A stretch of DNA of 64,000 bases from Caulobacter sp. Root655. GTDB lineage: Bacteria; Pseudomonadota; Alphaproteobacteria; Caulobacterales; Caulobacteraceae. The DNA lies in NCBI RefSeq assembly GCF_001427665.1, contig NZ_LMHC01000006.1, forward strand, positions 1-64,000, read 5' to 3'. The notes below the pieces were generated by a model. The model had not been told where the DNA came from. It ran no database searches and saw only the letters and a program-made list of their open reading frames with translations. The position numbers and the translations under genes are program-made. Below, in pieces: positions 46,927 to 55,369 of this stretch (position 1 is its first letter; each line of letters opens with the position of its first letter).

Positions 46927-47751
46927 CTAGCTGTCCGTAGGATCCATAGCCTCCGCGAACCGCAGGTGATGCAGCACGATGCCGCTGGTGGTGGCGACGT
47001 TCAGCGAATCGAAGCCGCCGGCCATCGGGATGCCGATGGTCCGCACCCGCGCCATCACCGCCGCCGACAGACCCGGGCCCTCGGCGCCCAGCAGCACGGC
47101 CGAGCGGGCCGGCGGGGTCAGCCGGGCCAAGGTCTCGTCCGCCGCTGGGCTGAGGGCCAAGCCCTGGAAGCCGTGCCGCTCCAGCAAGGTGACAACGTCC
47201 TCGCCCGGCGCCAACCAGGCGGTCGGCACGCTAAGGGTCGCGCCGCTCGAGACACGGATAGCCTTGCGGTAGAACGGATCGCAGCAATCGCCGTCGAGGA
47301 TCACCCCGTCGACGCCGAAGGCCGCCGCGTTGCGGAAGATGCCGCCCAGATTGTCGTGGTTGGCGATGCCCATCAGCACCAGCACCACCGCCGTCCGGCC
47401 GGCGCGGGCCAGCAGGGCGTCGGCGGCGAGCGGCTCCGGCTTGGCGCCCACCGCCAGCACGCCGCGATGCAGGTGGAAGCCGGCGATGGCGTCCAGCACC
47501 GCCTGGCCGACGACATAGACCGGCGCGTCCTCCGGCAGGCCGGCGAACAGGTCGGCCAGCTTGTCGGCCCGCTTGCCGTCGATCAGCAGCGAGGCCACCC
47601 GCTGGGGCGCGTCGCGGACGAAGGCCCGGAGCACCGTCTCGCCCTCGGCGATGAACAGGCCCTGGCGGCCGACCAGGTCGCGCTCCTTGATGTCGCGATA
47701 GGCGGCGACGCGGGGGTCGTTCGGGTCGTCGATGGGGATCAGGTCGGCCAC
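46927..47751 (-). CDS. SpoU/TrmH-family RNA 2'-O-methyltransferase
   Basis: The product has 274 residues and starts at a GTG at 47751 behind GAGG. The SpoU motifs are clear: motif 1 in MGIANHDNLGGIFRNAAAFG, motif 2 in VLLGAEGPGLS, and motif 3 in IPMAGGFDSLNVATTSGIVL. An N-terminal substrate-binding domain (GRQGLFIAEGETVLRAFV) precedes them. It should methylate a ribose in rRNA or tRNA using S-adenosylmethionine in the cytoplasm. It has no functional link to its carbohydrate-related neighbours. Confidence 0.93.
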   Translation of the reverse strand: MADLIPIDDPNDPRVAAYRDIKERDLVGRQGLFIAEGETVLRAFVRDAPQRVASLLIDGKRADKLADLFAGLPEDAPVYVVGQAVLDAIAGFHLHRGVLAVGAKPEPLAADALLARAGRTAVVLVLMGIANHDNLGGIFRNAAAFGVDGVILDGDCCDPFYRKAIRVSSGATLSVPTAWLAPGEDVVTLLERHGFQGLALSPAADETLARLTPPARSAVLLGAEGPGLSAAVMARVRTIGIPMAGGFDSLNVATTSGIVLHHLRFAEAMDPTDS

Positions 47752-47769
47752 GGGGCCCTCGGCGTCAAA

Positions 47770-47814
47770 GCATTTTCAAGCGAAGTGGATTCCGGTTCGC
47801 GTGAAGAAAATGCG
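47770..47814. repeat. 45-bp imperfect palindrome, family D copy 2
   Basis: It matches 33868-33912 at 44 of 45 positions. It lies between the MFS transporter stop (47833) and the methyltransferase start (47751), where it may end the transporter transcript. Confidence 0.85.
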
Positions 47815-47832
47815 TCGAACCAAAAAACCTCG

Positions 47833-49104
47833 CTACCGCACGCCCCGTATCGGAAGGATCGCCAGTCCGCCAGCCGCCGCCAGCCCGGCCGCCACCAGAT
47901 AGAGGGCGTGGTAGTTGACGTGGGCCGGTCCCAGGAACCACAGGGCCAGCATCGGCGCCAGGGCCTGGGGCAGGGTGTTGGCCAGGTTGATGACCCCCAG
48001 GTCCTTGCCGGCGTCCTTCTGCGAGGGCAGCACCTGGCTGACCAGGGCGATGTCGACGGCGTAGTAGCACCCTGCCCCGCAGCCGAAGATCAGGAAGCCC
48101 AGCACCACGATCGGCCAGCCCGGCGTCAGCGAGAAGGTGATCATCGCCGCCGCCAGGGTCAGGGCCGCGCCAGCCGCGAACAGCTTGCGGCGGCGCAGGC
48201 GGTCGGAAAGCATGCCGCCGACCATGCCGCAGGTGACGTTGGCGATGGTGGCGACCGTGGTCAGCAGGGCCAGGCCCTGCTCGGCCCGCTGGCCGGGGAA
48301 CAGCTGCGTATAGTGCAGCGCGTCCTGCAGGTAGTAGAGCATGTAGCCCTGGGTCAGGGTGATCGCGACCAGCACCATGAACCGGCTGACCCAGGCCAGG
48401 GCGAAGTCCGGATGCTTCAGCGGATCGATCCACAGCTCGGCCAGGAAGCCGCGCCAGCGCAGCGGCGGCCGTTCGCCGGCCGGCAGCGGCGGGTCGTTCA
48501 GGCTGAAGGCGAACGGCGCGATGGCCACCAGCAGCACCAGGGCGATCGTCAGGTAGCGCGCGCCTTCGCCGACCAGCAGGCCGCCGACCAGCACCGCCCC
48601 GGCCATCGCCCCGATCGGATGGCCCAGGCTGAGGAAGGCCGCCACCCTGCCCTTCTGGGCGTCGGGCACCCGGTCGGGCAGCACCGCCAGCAGGGCCGAG
48701 AACAGCATGTTGAAGGCCAGCTGGAAGCAGACCACGCCGGCCATCAGCTCCAGCGTGCTGTCGGCGGCCATGATCATCAGATAGGACGCGACCGTGCCCA
48801 GGGCCCCGGCGACTATCCACGGGCGGCGACGGCCGAAGCGCGAGGTGGTCCGGTCGCTGATCGCCCCGGCCAGCAGGTTGGCCAGGCTGGCGACGACCGA
48901 GCCCCAGATCGCGACCTGGCTGAGCACCACGGCCTTGTTCACCGAATCGATGCTCGCGGCCTTGAGCGGCAGCAGCACCTGGAACAGGGGCATGAAACTG
49001 ACATAGGCGCCGATCTGGGCGACCGTGAAGGCGGCGATGAAGCCGGCCTTCACCGGTCGTGTCGGTCTCGCCCTGTCGATCGTTTCGACCCCCACCGCCG
49101 TCAT
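47833..49104 (-). CDS. MFS sugar transporter
   Basis: I chose the ATG at 49104, which follows GGGGAGG, giving 423 residues; an upstream start would add 24 without a membrane segment. About 12 membrane helices are visible, e.g. AAFTVAQIGAYVSFMPLFQV and WPIVVLGFLIFGCGAGCYYA. The loop 2-3 motif reads GAISDRTTSRFGRRRPWIV, typical of sugar-transporting MFS members of the GPH/sucrose type. It should move a mono- or oligosaccharide across the inner membrane. It is divergent from a LacI regulator, which probably controls it. Confidence 0.9.
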   Translation of the reverse strand: MTAVGVETIDRARPTRPVKAGFIAAFTVAQIGAYVSFMPLFQVLLPLKAASIDSVNKAVVLSQVAIWGSVVASLANLLAGAISDRTTSRFGRRRPWIVAGALGTVASYLMIMAADSTLELMAGVVCFQLAFNMLFSALLAVLPDRVPDAQKGRVAAFLSLGHPIGAMAGAVLVGGLLVGEGARYLTIALVLLVAIAPFAFSLNDPPLPAGERPPLRWRGFLAELWIDPLKHPDFALAWVSRFMVLVAITLTQGYMLYYLQDALHYTQLFPGQRAEQGLALLTTVATIANVTCGMVGGMLSDRLRRRKLFAAGAALTLAAAMITFSLTPGWPIVVLGFLIFGCGAGCYYAVDIALVSQVLPSQKDAGKDLGVINLANTLPQALAPMLALWFLGPAHVNYHALYLVAAGLAAAGGLAILPIRGVR

Positions 49105-49314
49105 CACGCCTCCCCGCATCATGCGGTCTGCCGCCGCGATTGGCGCGACACTGACCTCGCGCGCGGGGCGACACAAGCCAAGACCGACACACCGTCCCCT
49201 CGGGCCCCGCCTGGCGGCGCACTTTTTTAAATCGCGAACGTCGCCTTGAGCGGCGAACTTGCACTAGGTTGGCTCCATGGAGATGAGTCCAAGCAAACCT
49301 GACCTGGCGGGCCC

Positions 49315-50376
49315 ATGGCGTCGGTGACGATCTACGACGTGGCGGCGCGCGCCGGGGTGTCGATCAAGACCGTCTCCCGGGTCATGAACAACGAGCCCAA
49401 CGTGCGGCCGCAGATGCGCGAGCGGGTGCTCGAATCCGCCGGCGTGCTGGGCTACGCCCCCAACCTGTCGGCCCGCAGCCTGGCCGGGTCGCGCTCGTTC
49501 GTGATCGCCGTGTTCGCCGACGCCCCCCTGACCCTCGACCACTGGCGCAGCGAGCGTGGTTCGGACTACCTGCAGCGCATCCAGCTGGGCGCGACCCTGG
49601 AATGCCGGGGCGCCGGCTATCACCTGCTGGTCGAGCTGATCGACCACGACGGCCCCAAGGTGCGCCAGGAGATCGCCGCCCTGCTGAGCGCGTTGAAGCC
49701 CGACGGCGTCATCCTCACCCCGCCCAGCTGCGACAACGACATGGTGCTGGAACTGCTGGACAAGGCCGGCACGCCCTACGTGCGCCTGGGCCCCGAGAAG
49801 CCGGAAGGCCCGGGTCCGCGCGTGCACATGGACGATGTCGCCGCCGCCCGCGAAATGACCGAACACCTGGCCGACCTTGGCCACAGGCGGATCGGCTTCA
49901 TCACCGGCGACAAGCGCTACGGCGCCAGCCAGGCGCGGCGCGAGGGCTATGTCGCCGCCATGAAGGCGCGCGGCCTGAAGATGGACAAGGCGTGGATCCG
50001 CCAGGGCGACTTCACCTTCGAGTCCGGCCACGAGGCGGCCGCGGCCCTGCTGGCCCTGCCCGACCGCCCGACGGCGATCTTCGCCAGCTCCGACGAAATG
50101 GCCCTGGGCGCCCTGGCGGCGGCGGCCGAGGCCGACCTCGGCGTGCCGGGCGACGTGTCGGTGGCGGGCTTCGACGACAGCCCGGTCTCACGCCTCAGCC
50201 GGCCGCCGCTGACCACGGTGCGCCAGCCGCTGGTCGAGATGTCGACCCTGGCGACGCGGATGCTGATCAACGGCGTGGCCCGCCATAGCGCCGCCGAGGC
50301 CACGCCGCCGCGCGACGAGCTGCTGCCGTTCACGCTGATCCACCGGGCGTCCACGGCGGCCCCGGGAAAGGGATAG
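49315..50376 (+). CDS. LacI-family transcriptional regulator (third)
   Basis: The product has 353 residues. The DNA-binding part is ASVTIYDVAARAGVSIKTVS, then RVMNNEPNVRPQMRERVLES; the ligand part shows LKPDGVILTPPSCDND, GDFTFESGHEAAAALLALPD, AIFASSDEMALGALAA and VSVAGFDDSPVSRLSRPPLT. It is divergent from the MFS transporter across about 210 bases. It probably represses the transporter until its sugar is present. The ligand domain is close in pattern to the regulator at 25924. Confidence 0.93.
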   Translation: MASVTIYDVAARAGVSIKTVSRVMNNEPNVRPQMRERVLESAGVLGYAPNLSARSLAGSRSFVIAVFADAPLTLDHWRSERGSDYLQRIQLGATLECRGAGYHLLVELIDHDGPKVRQEIAALLSALKPDGVILTPPSCDNDMVLELLDKAGTPYVRLGPEKPEGPGPRVHMDDVAAAREMTEHLADLGHRRIGFITGDKRYGASQARREGYVAAMKARGLKMDKAWIRQGDFTFESGHEAAAALLALPDRPTAIFASSDEMALGALAAAAEADLGVPGDVSVAGFDDSPVSRLSRPPLTTVRQPLVEMSTLATRMLINGVARHSAAEATPPRDELLPFTLIHRASTAAPGKG

Positions 50377-50412
50377 GGCTTTCGGCCTCGGTCCCGCCGA
50401 AGGGTTTAGGCT

Positions 50413-50523
50413 CTGTGGACAGTTGAGCGGTTTGGTCCAGGAAGCGCCGTGCGTCCTTCGAGGCCCTCCGTTGGAGGGCGCCTCAGGATGAGGAATTCAG
50501 CAACCAGCGCTTACTGTCCACAG
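50413..50523. repeat. Inverted repeat, family C copy 4 (short)
   Basis: CTGTGGACAGTTGAGCG at the left and ACTGTCCACAG at the right form the ends. GTGCGTCCTTCGAGGCCCTC and CTCAGGATGAGGAATTCAG lie inside. It lies between the LacI and VOC stops. Confidence 0.75.
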
Positions 50524-50526
50524 CTC

Positions 50527-51537
50527 CTAGCGCTTGAACTCGCCGCAGGTCTTCGAACCCGCCGTCCCCGGCAGGGCGTGAAACTCGATGAACATACCCA
50601 GGTCGTCGCGGGTGGGGGCCAGGAAGGCGTCTCCCCACACGCCCTTGTAGCCGGCGAGCACTTGCTCGTATCCGCGCTCGACCCGCCGCTTCGCCGCGTC
50701 GACGTCCGCGACGCCGATGCTGACGCCGAGCACCTGGGGCCCTCCTTCGCGCAGCGCATCGGCGGCGATCCCCTGGCCGTCGGGCTCCAGCGCCAGGACG
50801 CCGTTCGGGCCGACCGGTATGCAGTAGCCGCGCGCCGAGATTTGCGGGATTCGAACGGGTAGCGCGCCGGTGAAACCCAACCGCTCGAGCTGCTTGCGAT
50901 CCGCGTCGGCGTCGGATGACAGCAGCCAGAACGCCGACAGCGTCCGCGCGCCGTTGGGGTGCTGGCGCGCTGTCCGGTCGTCCGCGACGCTGGCTGGATC
51001 GGTCTTGTCGGGCGCGTAGTCGATGAAGAACAGGGTGCTGGAAAGCGGCGGTCGTTCGAAGGCGAAGAGGCGCCAGCGTGGCGGCTTGGTCGGGCCGCCG
51101 CCGTCGGGATCGTTGGCCGAGGCGGTGAAGACCGGCGTCACCGCCAGCCCCTTGCCCTTCAGCAGGGCGTGAACCTGGTCGAGCGCCGAGGACCGCACCC
51201 CGACGGAGCGCGCGCCCGGGCCGCCCTTCAGCGAGGCCTGGTCGGCGAGCATGCCGGGATCCATGTCCGGATTGGGCCGGGTGACGCCCAGGAGCTCGAT
51301 ATAGCCGCGGTCGGCCAGGCGGACATAGCGATTGGCCACCCCGCCAGGAGCGCGGCCCGGCCGGACCTGGAAGCCAAGCTTGACCGCCATGATCGCGCTG
51401 ACCTGATCGATGTCGCGCCCCCACAGCAAGACATGATCCAGTTGGCTCGCCGGCTCGGGAGACGGCGTCGCGGGCATGGCGGGCGCGGCGACGCCCAGGG
51501 TCAGGATCAGCGCCGATAGCAGGACGAATGGCCGCAC
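50527..51537 (-). CDS. Exported VOC/glyoxalase-like domain protein
   Basis: The product has 336 residues with a signal peptide (MRPFVLLSALILTLGVAAPA, then MPA). The VOC-like fold begins QLDHVLLWGRDIDQVSAIM and continues LGFQVRPGRAPGGVANRYVR then LADRGYIELLGV, the glyoxalase-like pattern with a possible metal His and Glu. A second beta-alpha-beta module ends MFIEFHALPG. It should act in the periplasm, perhaps binding or converting a small molecule. A 17-bp palindrome at 51620 lies 83 bases upstream, matching one beside the XRE regulator. The substrate is unknown. Confidence 0.8.
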   Translation of the reverse strand: MRPFVLLSALILTLGVAAPAMPATPSPEPASQLDHVLLWGRDIDQVSAIMAVKLGFQVRPGRAPGGVANRYVRLADRGYIELLGVTRPNPDMDPGMLADQASLKGGPGARSVGVRSSALDQVHALLKGKGLAVTPVFTASANDPDGGGPTKPPRWRLFAFERPPLSSTLFFIDYAPDKTDPASVADDRTARQHPNGARTLSAFWLLSSDADADRKQLERLGFTGALPVRIPQISARGYCIPVGPNGVLALEPDGQGIAADALREGGPQVLGVSIGVADVDAAKRRVERGYEQVLAGYKGVWGDAFLAPTRDDLGMFIEFHALPGTAGSKTCGEFKR

Positions 51538-51619
51538 GTTTCTTCAACCCCGTTGAATCCCCCGGCGAGGGATGTCGCGGGCGTCGGGCGCAGTCTTCTA
51601 CGGCCCCGGTCGCTTGGCC

Positions 51620-51636
51620 ATGACCCCGGAGGTCAT
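51620..51636. promoter_or_regulatory. Palindromic operator ATGACC-N5-GGTCAT, copy 1
   Basis: ATGACC-CCGGA-GGTCAT is a perfect palindrome in its two 6-base halves. It lies upstream of the VOC gene (start 51537). The same halves with the same 5-base spacing occur at 52565-52581. Confidence 0.7.
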
Positions 51637-51672
51637 GAATCCGCACAAGCTCGAGGCCTCCCGCGCGGCCCG

Positions 51673-52506
51673 TCAGGCCGTCCCGGACCTCGCGAGCCTG
51701 GCGCACACCTCGGCGGTGTGGTCGTCGGCCGGAAAGGCGCACTCGATCCGCAACTCATCGAGCGTCACGTCGCGGGGCGTGGAGAAGGTGGTGATCGTTT
51801 CGAAGAAGCGCAGCTCGCCCTCGTCGCTCTTGAACACCAGGGTGAGCACGGGGGATGGCTCGACCTCGACGTCGCGGAAGCGCCAGCGGGCCGGCACGCC
51901 GGGATATCGCAGCACCTCGTTCAGGAGGTTCTGGGCCGTCTGGTTGCCGGGAGCGGCGGCGAGTTCCTCGTGAAGGTGGCGGATGAACTTCTCCGCCACC
52001 TCCGGCCAGTTGACGATGACCGACCGGAAGTCGTCCGGATCGAACACTTGGCGAAGCAGGTTGGTGTGGGGGCTCTCGCGCCCCTTCATCAGCAGCCGGT
52101 TGACCCGGACCGCCGCGTCATTGGCCATCAGCACGTCGAAGTGGCGATTGATCACGAAGGCCGGATAGGGCTCCTGGTGCTTGATGATCAGCTCGATGGC
52201 CTGGCGCATCCGCTCCAGGGCCGGCGTGACGAGCGTGTTCTCCGAATATCTGGGAACATAGCCCGCGGCGAGCAGCAGCGCGTTGCGCTCGCGAAGCGGC
52301 ATGCCCAGCGCGTTGGCGAGGCGCGAGATCGTCTCCCGGCTCGCCTGGGACTTGCCCGTCTCGATGCAGCTGAGATGCCGGGTCGACAGGTCGGCCTCCA
52401 GCGCCAGGTCCATCTGGCTCAGGCGTCGTACGGCCCGCCATTCGCGCAGCAACACGCCGATCGGCGGACGTGTCTCGCGGGCTCGCGCCGCGTCCGAAGA
52501 TCTCAT
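51673..52506 (-). CDS. XRE-family regulator with MmyB-like ligand-binding domain
   Basis: From the ATG at 52506 the product has 277 residues. The helix-turn-helix reads LLREWRAVRRLSQMDLALEA, then DLSTRHLSCIETGKSQASRE, and is followed by MPLRERNALLLAAGYVPRYS, the classic junction to the MmyB-like domain. The C-terminal domain contains LIIKHQEPYPAFVINRHFDV, then NLLRQVFDPDDFRSVIVNWP. Such regulators bind small fatty or aromatic ligands. It is divergent from the hydrolase gene at 52664, with a palindrome between them, so it likely controls itself and its neighbours. Confidence 0.92.
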   Translation of the reverse strand: MRSSDAARARETRPPIGVLLREWRAVRRLSQMDLALEADLSTRHLSCIETGKSQASRETISRLANALGMPLRERNALLLAAGYVPRYSENTLVTPALERMRQAIELIIKHQEPYPAFVINRHFDVLMANDAAVRVNRLLMKGRESPHTNLLRQVFDPDDFRSVIVNWPEVAEKFIRHLHEELAAAPGNQTAQNLLNEVLRYPGVPARWRFRDVEVEPSPVLTLVFKSDEGELRFFETITTFSTPRDVTLDELRIECAFPADDHTAEVCARLARSGTA

Positions 52507-52564
52507 GTCGATCACCGCTCCTGGAGGTCAGCGTATCAATGACCTTACTCGGGTTCTGGCATCC

Positions 52565-52581
52565 ATGACCCGCGAGGTCAT
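52565..52581. promoter_or_regulatory. Palindromic operator ATGACC-N5-GGTCAT, copy 2
   Basis: ATGACC-CGCGA-GGTCAT is a perfect palindrome in its halves. It sits between the divergent XRE regulator (start 52506) and hydrolase (start 52664). A looser ATGACC half lies about 30 bases closer to the regulator. Confidence 0.72.
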
Positions 52582-52663
52582 ATCCACATGATCCGCCGCG
52601 TCGTTGAAGATGGAAACGGCTTGACCGACCCTCGGCGCAAATCCGTTGCGTCGCGAGGAGCCC

Positions 52664-53623
52664 ATGAACAGACGTGAACTCTTGATCCAGGGCGCGGCCG
52701 GCGGCGCGGCGATCCTTTCGGCGGCGCCGGTCATGGCGCGGGCCGCCGTCCAACCCGAATGGACGCCGGCCCAGTTCCACGCGGCCCGGCGGTTCGCCGA
52801 TCTCGAGGTCGGCCGGGTGGCCTATGTCGAGCGCGGGACGGGACCGGCCGCGATCTTTCTCCACGGCTATCCGCTCAACGGCTTCCAATGGCGGGGCCCG
52901 ATCGCGCGGCTCGCCGGCCATCGCCGCTGCATCGCCGTCGATCTGCTGGGCCTCGGCTACAGCGACCTCCCCGCCGGCGCCGACCTGTCGCCGATCGCCC
53001 AGGGCGCCATGGTCGTGGCCTTGATGGACAAGCTCGGCATTCCGCACGCCGACATCATCTCGAACGACAGCGCCACGGGCGTCGCCCAGTTGATCGCCGC
53101 GACCCATCCCGAACGGGTGCGGACACTGCTGCTCACCAACGGCGACGTGGGCGCCAACAGCCCTCCCGAGGCCTTCCTGGGGGCCATCGACCTGGCGAAG
53201 AAGGACGAGCTGGACGATTTCTTCGAACGACACCTGACGGACAACGGCTTCGCGCGGTCCGACCAGGGCATCGGTCGCGGCTATGCGCATCCGGACAGGA
53301 TCCTCACGCACGAGGTGCTCGAGACCTATCTCCGGCCGCTGGTCAGCTCCGACAAGCGGCGGCGGCAAGGCCAGGGATACGCGATCGCCATGCTGCCCAA
53401 TCCGCTTCCCGCCGCCGAGCAAGGCCTGCGGGCCTTCGCCAAGCCGGTGCGCATGGTCTGGGGCAGGAACAACGAACTGTTCCCGGACTCGGGGGCGCTA
53501 TGGCTCGACCAGACCTTCCCGAAATCCCAGGGCGTCCGGTTCGTCGAGGACGTGAAGCTGTTCTTCCCCGAGGAGCAGCCGGAACTGATCGCCGAGGAAG
53601 CGCGCAAGCTCTGGCGCGTCTGA
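52664..53623 (+). CDS. Exported alpha/beta hydrolase (dehalogenase/epoxide-hydrolase-like)
   Basis: The start at 52664 follows GAGGAG; the product has 319 residues with a twin-arginine leader (MNRRELLIQGAAGGAAILSA). The fold shows AAIFLHGYPLNGFQWRGPIA (oxyanion region) and CIAVDLLGLGYSDLPAG, and a nucleophile elbow reading ADIISNDSATGVAQ, where Asp is followed by Ser. The usual elbow in this group is GHDxG or GHSxG. Either the Asp (dehalogenase-like) or the Ser could be the nucleophile. It lies under the same palindromic operator as the XRE regulator and probably acts on its ligand. Confidence 0.85.
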   Translation: MNRRELLIQGAAGGAAILSAAPVMARAAVQPEWTPAQFHAARRFADLEVGRVAYVERGTGPAAIFLHGYPLNGFQWRGPIARLAGHRRCIAVDLLGLGYSDLPAGADLSPIAQGAMVVALMDKLGIPHADIISNDSATGVAQLIAATHPERVRTLLLTNGDVGANSPPEAFLGAIDLAKKDELDDFFERHLTDNGFARSDQGIGRGYAHPDRILTHEVLETYLRPLVSSDKRRRQGQGYAIAMLPNPLPAAEQGLRAFAKPVRMVWGRNNELFPDSGALWLDQTFPKSQGVRFVEDVKLFFPEEQPELIAEEARKLWRV

Positions 53624-53646
53624 CGCCCGCCAGTCCGTCCAGGGTA

Positions 53647-55185
53647 TCAGCGCCCCGGGCGGGCAAAGGCCGCGACGCGGGCCCGCGCCTGATGGACCGG
53701 GTTGTCGTTCGGCGCGGGGGCGTAACTCACGGCCGATCCGGTGCGGAAGCCGCCCACATGGTTGGACAGGTCGGCGGCCTCGGCGCGCAGGGCGTGGGTG
53801 GCCTCGGTCGACTGCTGGACCATCGCGCTGTTGCGCTGGGTCACCTGGTCCAACTGGTTGACCGCCACATTGACCTGGCCGAGCGCGGAGGCCTGCTCGT
53901 TGGCGGAGGCGGCGATCTCGTCGACCAGGATGTCGATGGCGCCGACCTTCTCGACGATGCCGCGCAGAGCCTCGCTGGTCTGGCCGACCAGGTCGACGCC
54001 CTCGCCCACCTGACGGCTGGAATCGGCGATCAGGGTCTTGATCTCCTTGGCCGCGTCCGCCGAACGCTGGGCCAGGGCCCGCACCTCCTGCGCCACGACG
54101 GCGAAGCCGCGACCCGCGTCGCCCGCTCGCGCGGCCTCGACGCCGGCGTTCAGGGCCAGCAGGTTGGTCTGGAAGGCGATCTCGTCGATCACGCCGAGGA
54201 TCTGCGAGACCTTGGCCGACGAGGTCTCGATCTGGGTCATGGCCTGAGCCGCGCGGGTCACCACCGCGCCGGAAGCTTGCGCGTCGGCGGCGGCTTCGCT
54301 GACCCGGGCCGAGACCTGCTTGGCGCTCTGGGCGGTGCGGTCGACGGTGGCGGTCAGTTGCTCGACGGCGGCGGCGGTCTGTTCCAGGGTCGCGGCCTGC
54401 TGCTCGGTGCGCTGGGCGATGTCGTCGGCGGCGTGGGCGATGTCGTCGGCCCCGGCCCGGATGCCGGCGGTCGCCCGGGTCACGGCGTCCATGGTCCGGT
54501 CGAGCGAAGCGGCGGCATTGTCGAAGTCGTTCTTCAGGCTGGCGAACTCCGGCGACAGCGCGCCCTCGACGCGGACGGACAGGTCGCCGGCCGCCAGGCG
54601 CGATAGGGCCGCGCCCAGCGCGGCGATCGCCGCCGTCTGCTGGCGGTCGGCCGCTTGGCGGTCGGCCTCGAGACGGTCGCGCTCTTCCAGCAGGACCGAG
54701 AAATAGGCCGACACGGAAAGGTCCATGTCGAGGAACACGGCCTTGGTCAGGGCCACGACCTGGTCGGCGCCCTCGGTGTCGCCCCGCCCGCCGCCGAACA
54801 GTCCGCCCTTGGGACGCTTGGCCAGCACGGCGCGGATCAGACCCTCGATGACCAGGGCGTAGCCGCCGATCGACCAGCGCGGCTCAAGGCCGGCGCGGGC
54901 GTTGGACTGGCCGATGCGCTCGACCGCTTGCAGGTAGTCGACGCCCTGGTCGCCTGACAACATCCGCTTCCAGTGCGAGACCTGGCGCGCCTGGGCGCTT
55001 TCCCCGCGCCCGCCCTTGAACAGGTCGCGGGTCTCGGCGAAACCGCGAAGCTGCTCGTAGAAGCCGTCCAGCGCCGAAGGGATCGCCTCGTCCAGCACCG
55101 GCTTGGCCGCCTGCAACGCCGCCCGCGACCGGTGATCGAACCGCATGAAGCTGAGGCGTTGGTCGAGCTGATGGTTGACGCTCAT
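53647..55185 (-). CDS. Soluble methyl-accepting chemotaxis protein with globin-sensor-like domain
   Basis: The product has 512 residues with no membrane segment. The N-terminal 170 residues match the globin-coupled sensor/protoglobin fold (FMRFDHRSRAALQAAKPVLD then GFYEQLRGFAETRDLF). The signature that usually carries the proximal haem His (IGxxHxxIGL) reads RIGQSNARAGLEPRWSIGGY, with Asn in place of His. The signalling domain at about residues 280-440 contains IDEIAFQTNLLALNAGVEAA, then RAGDAGRGFAVVAQEVRALA, the CheA/CheW-binding hairpin. No CheR-binding pentapeptide is seen at the C-terminus. It should signal to the chemotaxis array from the cytoplasm. Confidence 0.9.
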   Translation of the reverse strand: MSVNHQLDQRLSFMRFDHRSRAALQAAKPVLDEAIPSALDGFYEQLRGFAETRDLFKGGRGESAQARQVSHWKRMLSGDQGVDYLQAVERIGQSNARAGLEPRWSIGGYALVIEGLIRAVLAKRPKGGLFGGGRGDTEGADQVVALTKAVFLDMDLSVSAYFSVLLEERDRLEADRQAADRQQTAAIAALGAALSRLAAGDLSVRVEGALSPEFASLKNDFDNAAASLDRTMDAVTRATAGIRAGADDIAHAADDIAQRTEQQAATLEQTAAAVEQLTATVDRTAQSAKQVSARVSEAAADAQASGAVVTRAAQAMTQIETSSAKVSQILGVIDEIAFQTNLLALNAGVEAARAGDAGRGFAVVAQEVRALAQRSADAAKEIKTLIADSSRQVGEGVDLVGQTSEALRGIVEKVGAIDILVDEIAASANEQASALGQVNVAVNQLDQVTQRNSAMVQQSTEATHALRAEAADLSNHVGGFRTGSAVSYAPAPNDNPVHQARARVAAFARPGR

Positions 55186-55294
55186 GCGACAGGCCCCGAG
55201 TCACTGTTTTTCTTACGGCGATAGGCGTGACGGGAATTCATTAACCAAGATTGAAGCGGGGCCGTTTGGTGGGGGGGCGTCGGCCTTTATGTTT

Positions 55295-55315
55295 CCCTCT
55301 CTCTGAGAGAGAGGG
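55295..55315. terminator. Short hairpin between chemoreceptor and OpgD/G genes
   Basis: CCCTCTCTC and GAGAGAGGG form a 9-bp perfect stem around a tight loop. No T-run follows on either strand in a good position, so terminator function is uncertain. It lies between two minus-strand genes. Confidence 0.3.
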
Positions 55316-55369
55316 AGGGGTTCCGCGCGTGCGTCGTCTGACAAGTCCGCCTTCAGGCCCGAATAAGTT

